A stretch of 52,532 bases of DNA from Ignavibacteriaceae bacterium (GTDB lineage: Bacteria > Bacteroidota > Ignavibacteria > Ignavibacteriales > Ignavibacteriaceae), in assembly GCA_014860115.1 (NCBI GenBank), contig JACZKK010000032.1:1-52532 (forward strand), written 5' to 3'. This document shows, one piece after another, positions 41,150 through 49,960 of the stretch; position 1 is the stretch's first letter; each line of letters starts with the position of its first letter. A program made the translations under genes and the position numbers. Under the pieces are notes generated by a model. The model was not told the origin of the DNA, ran no database searches, and was given only the letters and a program-made list of their open reading frames with translations.

Positions 41150-41323
41150 TCACGCCGAAAGCTGCTGCTGGAATTCTTTAGGAGTATAGATCGAAGAGAT
41201 AATACCGGGACAACCATCCGCATAAAATGGATATTCATTTGCTTTATCTTTTTCATTATTCTTGAGTAAAAAAATATCCTTTACAAAAGGCTCAATGCTT
41301 TTAGGGACTAGCAAAAGTTTCAT
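41150..41323 (-). pseudogene. AraC-type regulator reduced to its N- and C-terminal ends
   Basis: The 57-codon frame begins like DUF6597-type AraC regulators (PKSIEPFVKDIFLLKN, then YPFYADGCPGII). After SSI it continues directly with YTPKEFQQQLSA, which resembles the last residues of the helix-turn-helix domain of such proteins (GYTPKEF is a common ending). About 200 residues, including the whole DNA-binding domain, would be missing, with the frame kept across the junction. It lies upstream of, and on the same strand as, the DUF1772-NmrA pair, where an intact regulator would be expected. Confidence 0.6.
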
Positions 41324-41425
41324 CGCTCTCACTGCATATTAATATCTCATTTATTTACAAGATAAAAATAATTTTAAAGAAATGATATGAAATTGAAGTG
41401 CCAACTTTTATCAATTTTACTTGTC

Positions 41426-41453
41426 GATTCTTTCAAAAGAAGACAACGGGGAG
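41426..41453 (+). repeat. Short palindromic repeat S, partial copy
   Basis: GATTCTTTCAAAAGAAGACA plus ACGGGGAG matches S with a few changes. It lies 18 bp from the stop of the minus-strand gene at 41471. Confidence 0.6.
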
Positions 41454-41470
41454 TAGAAAGAATTTGTTCT

Positions 41471-41752
41471 TTAACTTACTTCTGGTGAGTCAATAACTTT
41501 CCATTTGAACATTTCTTTGAAATCTTCAAAACAAGTTTGACAGATCCAACGATAATCATCAGTTGTAGCATAACCTGACCGTAATGCATCTTCAATTCTC
41601 GTATCTAAACTGAATTTTGCCCAACAGAACTCACAGTGATCGTGATCCCATTCAGGATTATATGGATTCTGTCTATATAGTCTTCGAACTAAAGTGAGAC
41701 CCATCAAATATTTTTCTTGACCTTGAAGTCTCCAATCATCATTTTCTATCAT
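41471..41752 (-). CDS. Small protein with two CxxC zinc-ribbon-like knuckles
   Basis: The 93-residue protein has HCEFC at about residue 41 and ICQTC at about residue 71, a four-Cys arrangement suited to one zinc ion. The opening NDDWRLQGQEKYLMGLTLV and the closing FEDFKEMFKWKVI belong to a small uncharacterised family I have seen in varied bacteria. It has no signal or membrane segment. It is a single gene flanked on both sides by S repeats, which suggests an accessory unit. Confidence 0.7.
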   Translation of the reverse strand: MIENDDWRLQGQEKYLMGLTLVRRLYRQNPYNPEWDHDHCEFCWAKFSLDTRIEDALRSGYATTDDYRWICQTCFEDFKEMFKWKVIDSPEVS

Positions 41753-41809
41753 ACTATTATTCCACTAACTTTGTTATGAAATCAAATCCCCCAAAAATGT
41801 CATACTTCT

Positions 41810-42074
41810 CAAACTTCCCAATTCTCCCTAAAGAAAACAACGGGAGGGATAATTATTAACCCACGACTTCAGTCGTGGGAAACAAACGCAGAACGAATTC
41901 CCTCAGAAACCGATTCATCGGTTTGTTACACTTAGTCCACACTTCTTTGTAAATCTTGAAAACGGTTAAAACCGTTGGGATATAATTAATATTTCATTTT
42001 ATACCCACGGATGAATCCGTGGGCTAATATTCTACCTCAAACTTCCCCATTCTTTTCAAAGAAAAAAACGGGAA
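41810..42074. repeat. Composite palindromic repeat S-Q-S, copy 2
   Basis: S copies at 41810-41846 and 42038-42074 flank the same four hairpins as at 38228-38514. They are CCCACGACTTCAGTCGTGGG (41860-41879), AAACCGAT/ATCGGTTT (41907-41924), AACGGTT/AACCGTT (41961-41976) and CCCACGGAT/ATCCGTGGG (42004-42023). Here the last hairpin has only a 2-base loop. The spacer sequences are also conserved, so the unit moved or was copied as a whole. Confidence 0.85.
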
Positions 42075-42099
42075 AGGATTAATTAAAACACACATTCGC

Positions 42100-42582
42100 T
42101 TATAATCCAAAATCACGATACAGTTTCCAAACACCGTCTTCTTTTTTCCAGACGACCAGATACCGGAATGTGTATTTTAATTCCCCCGCATCACTTCTGG
42201 CTTCAGCTGTACCCGTTTCAATTAGTAAATCACCATCAGCATTAAGTGTTATTGTTTTAAAAGTAAGATGCCGTGAATCATTTTCTATATCACTGCGGAT
42301 CCATTCTCCTGCTTTGGAAATTATTTTCTCTCCTTGGGTACACCCCATCATCCCATCACTGGCATACATCCCAGCGATCGACACCGAATCACCTTCCAAA
42401 AGGTATTTGGCATACAGAGCAATCCTGCTGTCAATTATCGGTCTTAATTCAATTATATCTGCAGAGGACAGATTAGAATCTGTTTTTGTAGTTTGAGCGA
42501 TAACAATTGAATTACAATAAAGAACTAAAATGCTTATTAGAATTAAACTAATTGTTGAGTGTGGTTTTTTCATATTATTCAT
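42100..42582 (-). CDS. Exported NTF2-like (SnoaL/DUF4440) protein
   Basis: The 160-residue protein has a signal peptide (LILISILVLYCNSIVIAQ). The NTF2-like domain follows: ELRPIIDSRIALYAKYLLEG, DSVSIAGMYASDGMMGCTQG, the strand LLIETGTAEARSDAG and KYTFRYLVVWKKEDGVWKLY. The function is unknown. The ATG at 42573 is an alternative start three codons in. S repeats lie at both ends of the gene (42038-42074 and 42634-42669). Confidence 0.75.
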   Translation of the reverse strand: MNNMKKPHSTISLILISILVLYCNSIVIAQTTKTDSNLSSADIIELRPIIDSRIALYAKYLLEGDSVSIAGMYASDGMMGCTQGEKIISKAGEWIRSDIENDSRHLTFKTITLNADGDLLIETGTAEARSDAGELKYTFRYLVVWKKEDGVWKLYRDFGL

Positions 42583-42633
42583 TTTTTAATGATTAAATAT
42601 TAACTATGTACTTACCAGGTGAAATGGTTGTTT

Positions 42634-42669
42634 AAACTTCCCAATTCTTTCCAAAGAAAACAACAGAAG
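42634..42669 (+). repeat. Short palindromic repeat S
   Basis: AAACTTCCCAATTCTTTCCA followed by AAGAAAACAACAGAAG is one of the best S copies. It lies 52 bp upstream of the NTF2-like gene. Confidence 0.75.
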
Positions 42670-42824
42670 TCTTAAATAATCTTTTTCCCATCTGTATATA
42701 ACCAGTTAAAATTCATTATTACACTTTATCATTTTCATTCTAATTATTTGGTTTACAATTACAATATTTTCGTAGTGTCATTTTTTCAGTAGTTAGATTT
42801 GTTTTTAATTTTAATGGGGGTAAA

Positions 42825-43880
42825 ATGAAACAAACAGTTATTTCGTTAAGAACAAATTTTTTCTTAACATTTCTTGCAATAGTATTTGCAATAGCACTTA
42901 CTTATGCTTCGGTTGAGCTGCCTATAATATTAAATTCATTTTTAAATCGTATTATTAATTTTCCCGGGTACGATTCGGCACACCCGATTCATTTACACAA
43001 GACAGCATCATTTTTAGATTCACATTACATCCGGATAATTGGATATGCTTGTCTTGCCATTATTGTTTTATTAATTGCTGCCGGTTTTATAACAAAAAAA
43101 AGCGGTCTTGTTTCAGCCGGTGCGATTGCAATTTTTCTTCCGGTGTTTGGTCACTTTTCGTTTAACATGTTTTTCCTTGCCGGATTAGGTGCAATGCGTA
43201 TTGTCTGGATGCCGATACTCGATATTTCATATGATGTTTTAAGACTGGGAGACATAGCATACTTACCATATATGATAATCGTCTACCTGCCTGCATTACT
43301 TAGAATAGATATCTCTACAGTTATCCCGTATATCATTATGACAAGCGGAATATTGATTTTTATACTTGGCACCCAGGCCTGGATGTTTACGAGGTTCAAT
43401 AAAAAGGGTGTAGCAACTTTCTGGATTTACAGGTTTTCGCGTCACCCCCAATATTTAGGATGGATCATCTGGAGTTATGGCTTATTAATTTACTTAATTC
43501 GGAATTCTTCTTTAGTACATTTTAAACTGACCTACGAAATGCCCAGCAGCCTTCCGTGGTTAATAACTTCTCTGGTGATCATTTGCGTTGCGTTACTTGA
43601 AGAAATAAAAATGAAACAAAAATTTCCCAAAGAGTATGAAAATTACAGGCGACAGGCTCCATTCCTTTTTCCGTTTCCGAAGTTTTTCTCCAGACTAATT
43701 ACCTTTCCTGTTAGATTAATCTTTAAAAAAGAACAGCCAGGAAGCGTAAAAGAAATTGTAATTATATTTTTTGTTTATCTGGGCTTATTAATTCTTCTTT
43801 CACTATTATTTAATGCTATCGACTTTTTACCACGTTCCGGCATATATGGTTTTCCTAGAAATGTTTTCCCGTTCGTGTAA
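42825..43880 (+). CDS. Polytopic membrane protein with ICMT/PEMT-like C-terminal part
   Basis: The 351-residue protein has about eight hydrophobic segments. Residues ~195-285 carry the isoprenylcysteine/phosphatidylethanolamine methyltransferase-like signature: FWIYRFSRHPQYLGWIIWSY, then LEEIKMKQKFPKEYENYRRQ and PFLFPFPKF. The N-terminal half adds membrane helices not found in the short member at 28271-28714. It probably methylates a membrane-embedded substrate with SAM, which is unproven. A GGGGG stretch lies 6 bases before the ATG. It is the only sizeable plus-strand gene of the repeat region. Confidence 0.8.
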   Translation: MKQTVISLRTNFFLTFLAIVFAIALTYASVELPIILNSFLNRIINFPGYDSAHPIHLHKTASFLDSHYIRIIGYACLAIIVLLIAAGFITKKSGLVSAGAIAIFLPVFGHFSFNMFFLAGLGAMRIVWMPILDISYDVLRLGDIAYLPYMIIVYLPALLRIDISTVIPYIIMTSGILIFILGTQAWMFTRFNKKGVATFWIYRFSRHPQYLGWIIWSYGLLIYLIRNSSLVHFKLTYEMPSSLPWLITSLVIICVALLEEIKMKQKFPKEYENYRRQAPFLFPFPKFFSRLITFPVRLIFKKEQPGSVKEIVIIFFVYLGLLILLSLLFNAIDFLPRSGIYGFPRNVFPFV

Positions 43881-43929
43881 ATCGTGGATTGTTTCAGAGT
43901 TAGTTAGGATAGTTCTTATATACTTTTTG

Positions 43930-43950
43930 CATTCCAAAGAAAACAACGAT
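43930..43950 (+). repeat. Short palindromic repeat S, partial copy
   Basis: GCATTCCAAAGAAAACAACG matches the right half of S. The left arm has decayed. It lies between the convergent ICMT-like and clpB genes. Confidence 0.5.
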
Positions 43951-43960
43951 TCTGAAATAA

Positions 43961-43989
43961 AAAACCGCAGAAGTTTTCTCCTGCGGGTT
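43961..43989 (-). terminator. Rho-independent terminator of clpB
   Basis: AACCGCAG (43963-43970) pairs with CTGCGGGTT (43981-43989), allowing one bulge. On the minus strand the stem runs into TTTTTTATTTC. It lies 77 bases after the clpB stop and can also act on the plus-strand gene. Confidence 0.7.
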
Positions 43990-44065
43990 GGATTAATTTG
44001 TTGACACTTTGTGTTCCCAAAACTAATGGAGATCTTGAAACAAGTTCAGGATGACAGAGTGATAG

Positions 44066-46681
44066 TTATTTGCTGAACACCAGCTTTGCGCTGTCACCAA
44101 CAGATACTTTAATCGTATCACCGTTTACAAAGTTTCCTGCGAGCAATTCCTGCGATAACGGATTCACAAGATACTTTTGAATCGTTCGTTTTAAAGGTCT
44201 TGCACCGTAAGTTACATCATAACCAAGATTTGCAAGCCAGTCTTTTGCTTCATCGGAAACTTCTAAAGTCATTTCATTTTGCTTCAACGACTTTTGAACA
44301 TGGCCAAGCTGTATATCAACAATCTTTCTTATCTCTGTTCTCGAAAGAGGCTTGAAAAGAACAATCTCATCAATCCTGTTTAAAAACTCAGGACGGATTG
44401 TTTGTCTCAGCAAGTTCTGCATTTGCTGACGCAGTTCACCCATCAGCTCTTCAACATTATCTTCTTTGAAGAACTCAAGTTTCTCCTGTATGTAATGTGA
44501 GCCGATGTTCGACGTCATAATAATTATTGTATTCTTAAAGTTTACAGTACGTCCTTGGTTGTCGGTTAACCTGCCGTCATCAAGAACTTGCAGCAAAACG
44601 TTGAATACATCCGGATGAGCTTTTTCAATTTCATCAAGAAGAACAACTGAATACGGTCTTCTACGCACGGATTCGGTAAGCTGTCCGCCCTCTTCATATC
44701 CAACATATCCGGGAGGTGCGCCAATCAATCTGGAAACAGAAAACTTTTCCATATACTCGCTCATATCAATTCTTATCATTGCGTGTTCATCATCAAACAA
44801 AACTTCTGCAAGTGAACGCGCCAGCTCGGTTTTACCAACACCGGTTGTTCCAAGAAATATGAACGAACCAATAGGTTTGTTCATATCCTGCAGTCCAGAT
44901 CGCGAACGTCGAATTGCATTTGAAACTGCGGTAACAGCTTCGTCCTGTCCGATAACTCGTTTGTGTAGTTCATCTTCAAGTCGTAAAAGTTTGCTTCTCT
45001 CACTTTCAAGCATCTTGCTTACCGGAATGCCTGTCCATTTGGAAACTATCTCTGCAATATCTTCTGCATCGACTTCTTCCTTTAACATCTTCTTATCTTT
45101 TTGTGCATCGGCAAGTTTCTTAGTTTCTTGAGTCAGTTGCTTTTCGAGGTTTGTAATTTTTCCGTAACGGATTTCAGCTACCTTGCCAAGATTGCCTTCG
45201 CGCTCATAACGTTCAGCTTCAAGTTTAAGATTTTCAATTTCACTTTTCATCGATCGTATCTTCTGGATTTTTTCTTTCTCAAGATCCCAATGCATTTTAA
45301 GCTTTGTTCTTTCTTCATTCAGTTCACTCAATTCCTGTTGAAGCTCTTCTAATCTTTTAGCAGATGCTTCATCTTTTTCTCTTTTCAGAGCTTCTTTTTC
45401 AATCTCAAGCTGTTTTACTTTTCTTTCAAGCGTATCTAATTCTTCGGGCATTGAGTCAATCTCAATTCTCAATTTTGAAGCGGCTTCATCAATCAGATCA
45501 ATTGCTTTATCTGGAAGAAAACGATCAGTGATATATCTTTCTGAAAGCTGAGTTGCGGCAACGATTGCGCCATCGGTTATGCGAACACCGTGATGAACTT
45601 CGTATCTTTCTTTTAATCCACGCAGAATTGAAATTGTATCTTCCTCAGATGGTTCGCCAACAAGCACAGGTTGAAAACGTCTTTCGAGGGCAGCATCTTT
45701 TTCAATATGCTTTTTATATTCATCAAGTGTAGTTGCGCCGATAGCGTGTAATTCACCACGTGCAAGCGCAGGTTTTAAAATGTTTGCGGCATCCATTGCT
45801 CCTTGTGTTGCACCCGCACCGACAAGTGTATGAAGTTCATCTATAAAAAGAATAATCTCTCCGTTTGATTCCTGTACTTCTTTAATAACGGCTTTTAATC
45901 TTTCCTCAAACTGTCCTCGGAATTGTGAACCGGCAATAAGCGCTCCCATATCAAGCGCAACGATTCTTTTTGTTTTCAGATTTTCGGGGACATCACCGGA
46001 AACAATTCTGTGTGCTATTCCTTCTGCGATAGCTGTCTTCCCTACCCCGGGCTCACCGATTAACACCGGATTATTTTTTGTCCTTCTTGAAAGTACCTGA
46101 AGAACTCTTCTTATCTCTTCATCTCTTCCAATTACTGGATCGAGTTTTCCCTGCTTTACCAGATCGTTCAAATCTCTTCCATATTTTTCAAGAGATTGGT
46201 ATGTGTCTTCAGGATTTTGCGAAGTGACTCTTTGAGTTCCTCTTACAGTTTTGAGAGCTGAGAGAATATCATTGTAAGTTATTCCATTATCGCGAAGCAA
46301 TTGTCCTGTTTTACCTTTATCATTTGAAAGTGCAAGTAGAAGATGTTCTGTTGAAACATATTCATCTTTAAGATTGCGGGATTCTTCAGCAGCAGTATCG
46401 AAAAGTTTTGCGAGATTCTGACTCATCTGCTGATTACCCAAACCTGTTCCACTGACTTTTGGAAGAGTTTCGAGCAGTTCGTTAATTTTTAATTTTACTG
46501 CATTAAAATTTCCACCGGTTTTTTTGATTATTGATTCGGCAACGTTTCCGCTTTCCTGAACAATTGATGCGAGCAGATGTTCCGGTTCAACAATCTGGTT
46601 ATTATAGTTCTGTGCAATCTCAATTGCTGTTTGAACAATTTCCTGGGCTTTTACTGTTAGTCTATTAAAATTGAATGACAT
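44066..46681 (-). CDS. clpB: ATP-dependent disaggregase ClpB
   Basis: The 871-residue Hsp100 protein pulls aggregated proteins apart together with DnaK/DnaJ. The layout is an N-terminal Clp-N domain (~1-145) and AAA1 with Walker [14 protein letters not shown] and Walker [17 protein letters not shown]. The coiled-coil M-domain (~410-525, rich in Glu/Lys) distinguishes ClpB from ClpA/C. AAA2 follows with [14 protein letters not shown] and [15 protein letters not shown], then the small C-terminal domain [17 protein letters not shown]. No ClpP-binding loop is evident. It starts 20 bp after cbpA, so the two form an operon. Confidence 0.97.
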   Translation of the reverse strand: MSFNFNRLTVKAQEIVQTAIEIAQNYNNQIVEPEHLLASIVQESGNVAESIIKKTGGNFNAVKLKINELLETLPKVSGTGLGNQQMSQNLAKLFDTAAEESRNLKDEYVSTEHLLLALSNDKGKTGQLLRDNGITYNDILSALKTVRGTQRVTSQNPEDTYQSLEKYGRDLNDLVKQGKLDPVIGRDEEIRRVLQVLSRRTKNNPVLIGEPGVGKTAIAEGIAHRIVSGDVPENLKTKRIVALDMGALIAGSQFRGQFEERLKAVIKEVQESNGEIILFIDELHTLVGAGATQGAMDAANILKPALARGELHAIGATTLDEYKKHIEKDAALERRFQPVLVGEPSEEDTISILRGLKERYEVHHGVRITDGAIVAATQLSERYITDRFLPDKAIDLIDEAASKLRIEIDSMPEELDTLERKVKQLEIEKEALKREKDEASAKRLEELQQELSELNEERTKLKMHWDLEKEKIQKIRSMKSEIENLKLEAERYEREGNLGKVAEIRYGKITNLEKQLTQETKKLADAQKDKKMLKEEVDAEDIAEIVSKWTGIPVSKMLESERSKLLRLEDELHKRVIGQDEAVTAVSNAIRRSRSGLQDMNKPIGSFIFLGTTGVGKTELARSLAEVLFDDEHAMIRIDMSEYMEKFSVSRLIGAPPGYVGYEEGGQLTESVRRRPYSVVLLDEIEKAHPDVFNVLLQVLDDGRLTDNQGRTVNFKNTIIIMTSNIGSHYIQEKLEFFKEDNVEELMGELRQQMQNLLRQTIRPEFLNRIDEIVLFKPLSRTEIRKIVDIQLGHVQKSLKQNEMTLEVSDEAKDWLANLGYDVTYGARPLKRTIQKYLVNPLSQELLAGNFVNGDTIKVSVGDSAKLVFSK

Positions 46682-46701
46682 ATCCTTTCCCTGTTTCTTC
46701 C

Positions 46702-47643
46702 TTAATCTTTCCTGATCTTCGATAATTCTTTAAATAATTTTTTCTCTTTTTCAGATAATTTTTTAGGGATTGTAACGTGAACTTTTACGAATAAATCACC
46801 CCTTCCATTTAGATTTCGCAAACCCAAATTTTTTAATCTCAGTATTTTTTCAGATTCAGTTCCCTCTGGAATATTGATACTTATTATTTTTCCATCGAGA
46901 GTTTTGATTTCTTCTTTTCCACCAAGAACGGCAGAGTACAAATCAATATCGAGATTATAAAAAAGCTCTTCATCCTTTATTTCATAAAATGGATGCTGAA
47001 GAATATGAGTATTTAAATAAAGGTCTCCTTTAGTCCCTCCTTCTATTGAAGATCTTCCCAAATCTTTTAATCTGAGTTTCTGCCCGTCAGTTGTACCGGG
47101 ATTTATTTTTATTTTTAATTTCTTGCCATCAATACTTATCTGTCTTTCACTCCCATTAAATGCTTCTTCAAGGGTTATGTGAAGATCAGCTTCCACATCA
47201 ACACCAGTTGGCCGACTTTGAAATCCTTGCGAACCGAATCCAGATCTAGCTTGTCTTCCTCTTCCTCCAAAGAATGATTCAAAGAAATCAGAAAACCCTC
47301 CGCCCATTCCACCAAACAGATCGCCAAAGTCACCGGAGAATTCATATGTTGTTCCACCTCTTCTACCACCACCGTATTGAGAAAAGAAATCTTCGACCCC
47401 ACCACCACCGGATTGATGCTGTCTCCAGTTAGCGCCAAGCGCATCATACTTTTTTCTTTTTTCAGGATCGCTAAGTACCTCATTAGCCTCGGTTATTTCT
47501 TTAAACTTTTCTTCAGCAGCTTTGTTGTTAGGATTTTTATCCGGATGATACTTCACCGCCAGCTTTCTGAAAGCTTTGCTTATTTCATCTTTGGTTGCTG
47601 TCTTCTCAACACCGAGTATTTTATAATAATCTTTGAATTCCAT
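46702..47643 (-). CDS. cbpA: J-domain co-chaperone, CbpA type
   Basis: The 313-residue protein has an N-terminal J domain with the HPD tripeptide ([15 protein letters not shown]). A Gly/Phe-rich linker covers ~75-150 ([18 protein letters not shown]), and a two-part substrate-binding C-terminal region follows ([34 protein letters not shown]). The four CxxCxGxG zinc repeats of DnaJ are absent, which places it with CbpA/DnaJ class II. It stimulates DnaK ATPase; dnaK is not in the window. It is followed by clpB after 20 bp, and is separated from hsp20 by a terminator. Confidence 0.93.
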   Translation of the reverse strand: MEFKDYYKILGVEKTATKDEISKAFRKLAVKYHPDKNPNNKAAEEKFKEITEANEVLSDPEKRKKYDALGANWRQHQSGGGGVEDFFSQYGGGRRGGTTYEFSGDFGDLFGGMGGGFSDFFESFFGGRGRQARSGFGSQGFQSRPTGVDVEADLHITLEEAFNGSERQISIDGKKLKIKINPGTTDGQKLRLKDLGRSSIEGGTKGDLYLNTHILQHPFYEIKDEELFYNLDIDLYSAVLGGKEEIKTLDGKIISINIPEGTESEKILRLKNLGLRNLNGRGDLFVKVHVTIPKKLSEKEKKLFKELSKIRKD

Positions 47644-47687
47644 ATTCTAAACGTAAAAAATATTTTCTCTATTGTATATTAAAATAA

Positions 47688-47712
47688 AAAGGGTGACTGT
47701 AAATCACCCTTT
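47688..47712 (-). terminator. Rho-independent terminator of hsp20
   Basis: AAAGGGTGA (47688-47696) pairs with TCACCCTTT (47704-47712). On the minus strand it is followed by TTTATTTTAA, 23 bases after the hsp20 stop, so cbpA-clpB probably have their own promoter. Confidence 0.8.
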
Positions 47713-47735
47713 CAATCACAGAATATAACCTGCTC

Positions 47736-48200
47736 TTAGTTTACTTTTATTTCAATCTCTTTTGGTTTTACTTCATCTGCTTTTGGGATCGAGATTGTAA
47801 GTTGACCATCTTTGAATTCAGCTTTGATCTTATCTTCTTTAATTTCTTTTGGAAGATTGAATGACCTATAATACTTACCATAAGTTCTTTCAACGCGATG
47901 GCACTTAGTATCCTTCGATTCTTGTTCCTGAATTCTTTCACCACTTATGCTTAACTGACCATCTGTAAATGAAATTTTAACGTCATCTTTTTTCATTCCA
48001 GGCAAATCAGCTTTGATTATGTAATTATCCTTGTCTTCGAAAATATCTGTCAAAGGCATCCAGACAGCATTCTCGTAACCATTTTCTGAATCCTCTTTCT
48101 TTGATAGACTAAAACGCTCATCAAAAGTTCTGAACATTCTGTTGAATTCTCTTTCAACATTTAACAGGTCACGCACCGGGTTAAATCTGATTATAGCCAT
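47736..48200 (-). CDS. hsp20: Small heat shock protein (Hsp20/alpha-crystallin)
   Basis: The 154-residue protein has an N-terminal arm (VRDLLNVEREFNRMFRTF), an alpha-crystallin domain at about 43-140 (YIIKADLPGMKKDDVKISF; QLSISGERI; YRSFNLPKEIKEDKIKAEFK; GQLTISIPK) and a short C-terminal tail with IEIKV. It forms oligomers that hold unfolding proteins for refolding by ClpB/DnaK. AAGGAG lies upstream of the ATG. Its place beside cbpA-clpB fits a shared heat-shock role. I did not see a CIRCE element. Confidence 0.95.
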   Translation of the reverse strand: MAIIRFNPVRDLLNVEREFNRMFRTFDERFSLSKKEDSENGYENAVWMPLTDIFEDKDNYIIKADLPGMKKDDVKISFTDGQLSISGERIQEQESKDTKCHRVERTYGKYYRSFNLPKEIKEDKIKAEFKDGQLTISIPKADEVKPKEIEIKVN

Positions 48201-48517
48201 TTTATTACTCCTTAAATTTTTTTAACGGTTATTAATTTTTTTACTTTCATTAACTGAAAAACAATCAGCGTGCCGAACCCAACAAGCGCCGCAACTTCTT
48301 GTAATAAAAGGAGATAACAGATATTCTTGACATTAGAACCGATAGACTCATTATGGCATATGCTATGCTAAAAATGTAGAAACACTCACCTTATGATAGA
48401 TTTACTATGACATTTTTACAGACGACAAAAATTTGTAGTTTCTATAATTTTGATCTCTAAATTGTTAAAATACATAATAATAGCTATGTTTGCCGCCGAC
48501 TTTTAACTCTATGCGAA
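48201..48517. other. Divergent promoter region hsp20/mnmE
   Basis: The 317-bp gap separates divergent genes. A possible sigma-70 type promoter for mnmE begins with TTGACA near 48328. An 8-bp inverted repeat, AAAAATGT (48370-48377) and ACATTTTT (48410-48417), is the clearest structure. No coding frame is supported. Confidence 0.4.
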
Positions 48518-49879
48518 ATGAAATTTGAAATAAATGAAGATACAATAATAGCTCTTGCAACACCGCCAGGGGTAGGTGCTATCTCAGTAATTAGACTAAG
48601 TGGGCCCAGTTCTTTTACTGCAATTGATGAAGTATTTGCTGGAAAAGTTCAAATTTCAAGCGCAAAGACACATACAATTCATTATGGTCAAATAATAGAG
48701 AATGATGAAATTATTGATGATGTGTTAGTCTCAGTGTTTAGGGCTCCAAACTCCTATACTGCCGAAGACATTGTTGAGATTAGCTCACACGGAAGTCCTT
48801 TAATTGCTCAGAAAATTATTTCTTTGATACTAAAAAATTGTCAAATTCGCCTTGCAGAACCAGGTGAATTTACGAAAAGAGCTTTCCTCAATAACCGAAT
48901 TGATCTCGCTCAAGCTGAAGCTGTCGCGGATCTTATAAATTCAAGGACCTCAGTTTCATTAAGGGGTGCAAGAAATCAGATGGACGGGTTGTTGTCCTCC
49001 AATGTTTTATCATTGAGGACTAAATTAATTGAAGTTTCTGCATTCGTTGAGTTGGAATTAGACTTTGCTGAGGAAGATATTGAATTTGTAAAAAGAACCG
49101 AGCTCGTAGCTAAAATTAATTACATTTTGAGCGAGATTGAGGCTTTATTGGAGTCTTTCTCATTCGGCAAAATAGTTCGTGAAGGAATAAATGTCGCCTT
49201 AGTTGGCGAGCCCAATGTTGGGAAGTCATCTTTATTAAATTACTTGCTCAAAGAATCCCGAGCAATTGTGAGTAGCACTCCCGGTACAACTCGAGACATA
49301 ATACGGGAAGAAATTTCAATTGATGGCTATTTGTTTAGGTTACATGATACTGCTGGAATAAGAAGCTCAAAGGAGGAAGTGGAAAAAGAGGGAGTTGAAA
49401 GATCAAAAGAATTAATAAAAAACGCTGACCTTATAGTATTCATTGGAGATGTATACATTGGATTTTCTGATGAACTGTATGACGAGTTACGTAAATTGAA
49501 TCCTTCCATAAAGATTTTGAAAGTACTTAATAAAACTGATTTGGGAATTAAGAGACTATATTCGGAGGATTTTCAAATATCTGCTAAAACAGGAGATGGT
49601 ATACCCCATTTTCTTAATGGCTTAAAGGTGGAGGTGTTTCAAGATGGAATTTATTCCGAGAGGACTGCCATTGTTTCAAGTGTCAGGCATTATGATTGTC
49701 TAACCAAAGCAAAAAAAAATTTAATTAGAGCGTTAGAAGCGCTTTCTGAGAATATCAGTGGTGAATTTTTGGCTAGTGATCTTCGAGCTTCAGAAATATC
49801 TCTGGCTGAAATAATTGGCGAAGTTACGCCAGAGGAAATTTTAATCGACATCTTTTCAAAATTTTGTATTGGGAAATAG
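48518..49879 (+). CDS. mnmE: tRNA modification GTPase MnmE
   Basis: The 453-residue protein works with MnmG to modify the wobble uridine (position 34) of certain tRNAs, adding the aminomethyl or carboxymethylaminomethyl group at C5. The tetrahydrofolate-binding N-domain starts DTIIALATPPGVGAISVIRL. The GTPase domain has G1 GEPNVGKSS, G2 PGTTRD, G3 DTAGIR and G4 NKTD. The C-terminus is the catalytic FCIGK. Length is typical. It is separated from mnmG by 81 bp that contain two parS-like sites. Confidence 0.97.
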   Translation: MKFEINEDTIIALATPPGVGAISVIRLSGPSSFTAIDEVFAGKVQISSAKTHTIHYGQIIENDEIIDDVLVSVFRAPNSYTAEDIVEISSHGSPLIAQKIISLILKNCQIRLAEPGEFTKRAFLNNRIDLAQAEAVADLINSRTSVSLRGARNQMDGLLSSNVLSLRTKLIEVSAFVELELDFAEEDIEFVKRTELVAKINYILSEIEALLESFSFGKIVREGINVALVGEPNVGKSSLLNYLLKESRAIVSSTPGTTRDIIREEISIDGYLFRLHDTAGIRSSKEEVEKEGVERSKELIKNADLIVFIGDVYIGFSDELYDELRKLNPSIKILKVLNKTDLGIKRLYSEDFQISAKTGDGIPHFLNGLKVEVFQDGIYSERTAIVSSVRHYDCLTKAKKNLIRALEALSENISGEFLASDLRASEISLAEIIGEVTPEEILIDIFSKFCIGK

Positions 49880-49882
49880 TCG

Positions 49883-49894
49883 TTTCACGTGAAA
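49883..49894. promoter_or_regulatory. parS-like ParB-binding site 1
   Basis: TTTCACGTGAAA is the invariant core of the bacterial parS consensus TGTTTCACGTGAAACA; the outer bases here are CG and TT. It lies 3 bp after the mnmE stop codon. ParB binds such sites to load partition and condensin complexes near the origin. Confidence 0.75.
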
Positions 49895-49927
49895 TTTTAA
49901 GCGAATTCTTTCGCGACAAAACTCAAG

Positions 49928-49939
49928 TTTCACGTGAAA
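49928..49939. promoter_or_regulatory. parS-like ParB-binding site 2
   Basis: This is a second TTTCACGTGAAA palindrome, 45 bp after the first and 21 bp before the mnmG start. Two exact 12-bp copies this close, in a non-coding gap, are unlikely by chance. Confidence 0.75.
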
Positions 49940-49960
49940 GTATTTAAATTATAATAACTT

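Noticed and set aside
38278-42023. Composite hairpin units as tRNA or known structured ncRNA
   Set aside because: No cloverleaf, T-loop or riboswitch core is recognisable; repeated perfect short palindromes fit REP-like DNA better.
38228-43950. CRISPR array from the recurring ~37-bp repeat
   Set aside because: Spacing is irregular (hundreds of bases to 2 kb), genes lie between copies, and no cas gene is present.
43881-44065. GATCTTGAAACAAGTTCAGG near 44030 as a regulatory site
   Set aside because: It resembles a common degenerate dispersed repeat ending in AGGATGACAG; evidence is too thin to call a feature.
46682-48517. CIRCE/HrcA operator for the heat-shock genes
   Set aside because: No TTAGCACTC-N9-GAGTGCTAA or close variant is visible upstream of hsp20, cbpA or clpB.
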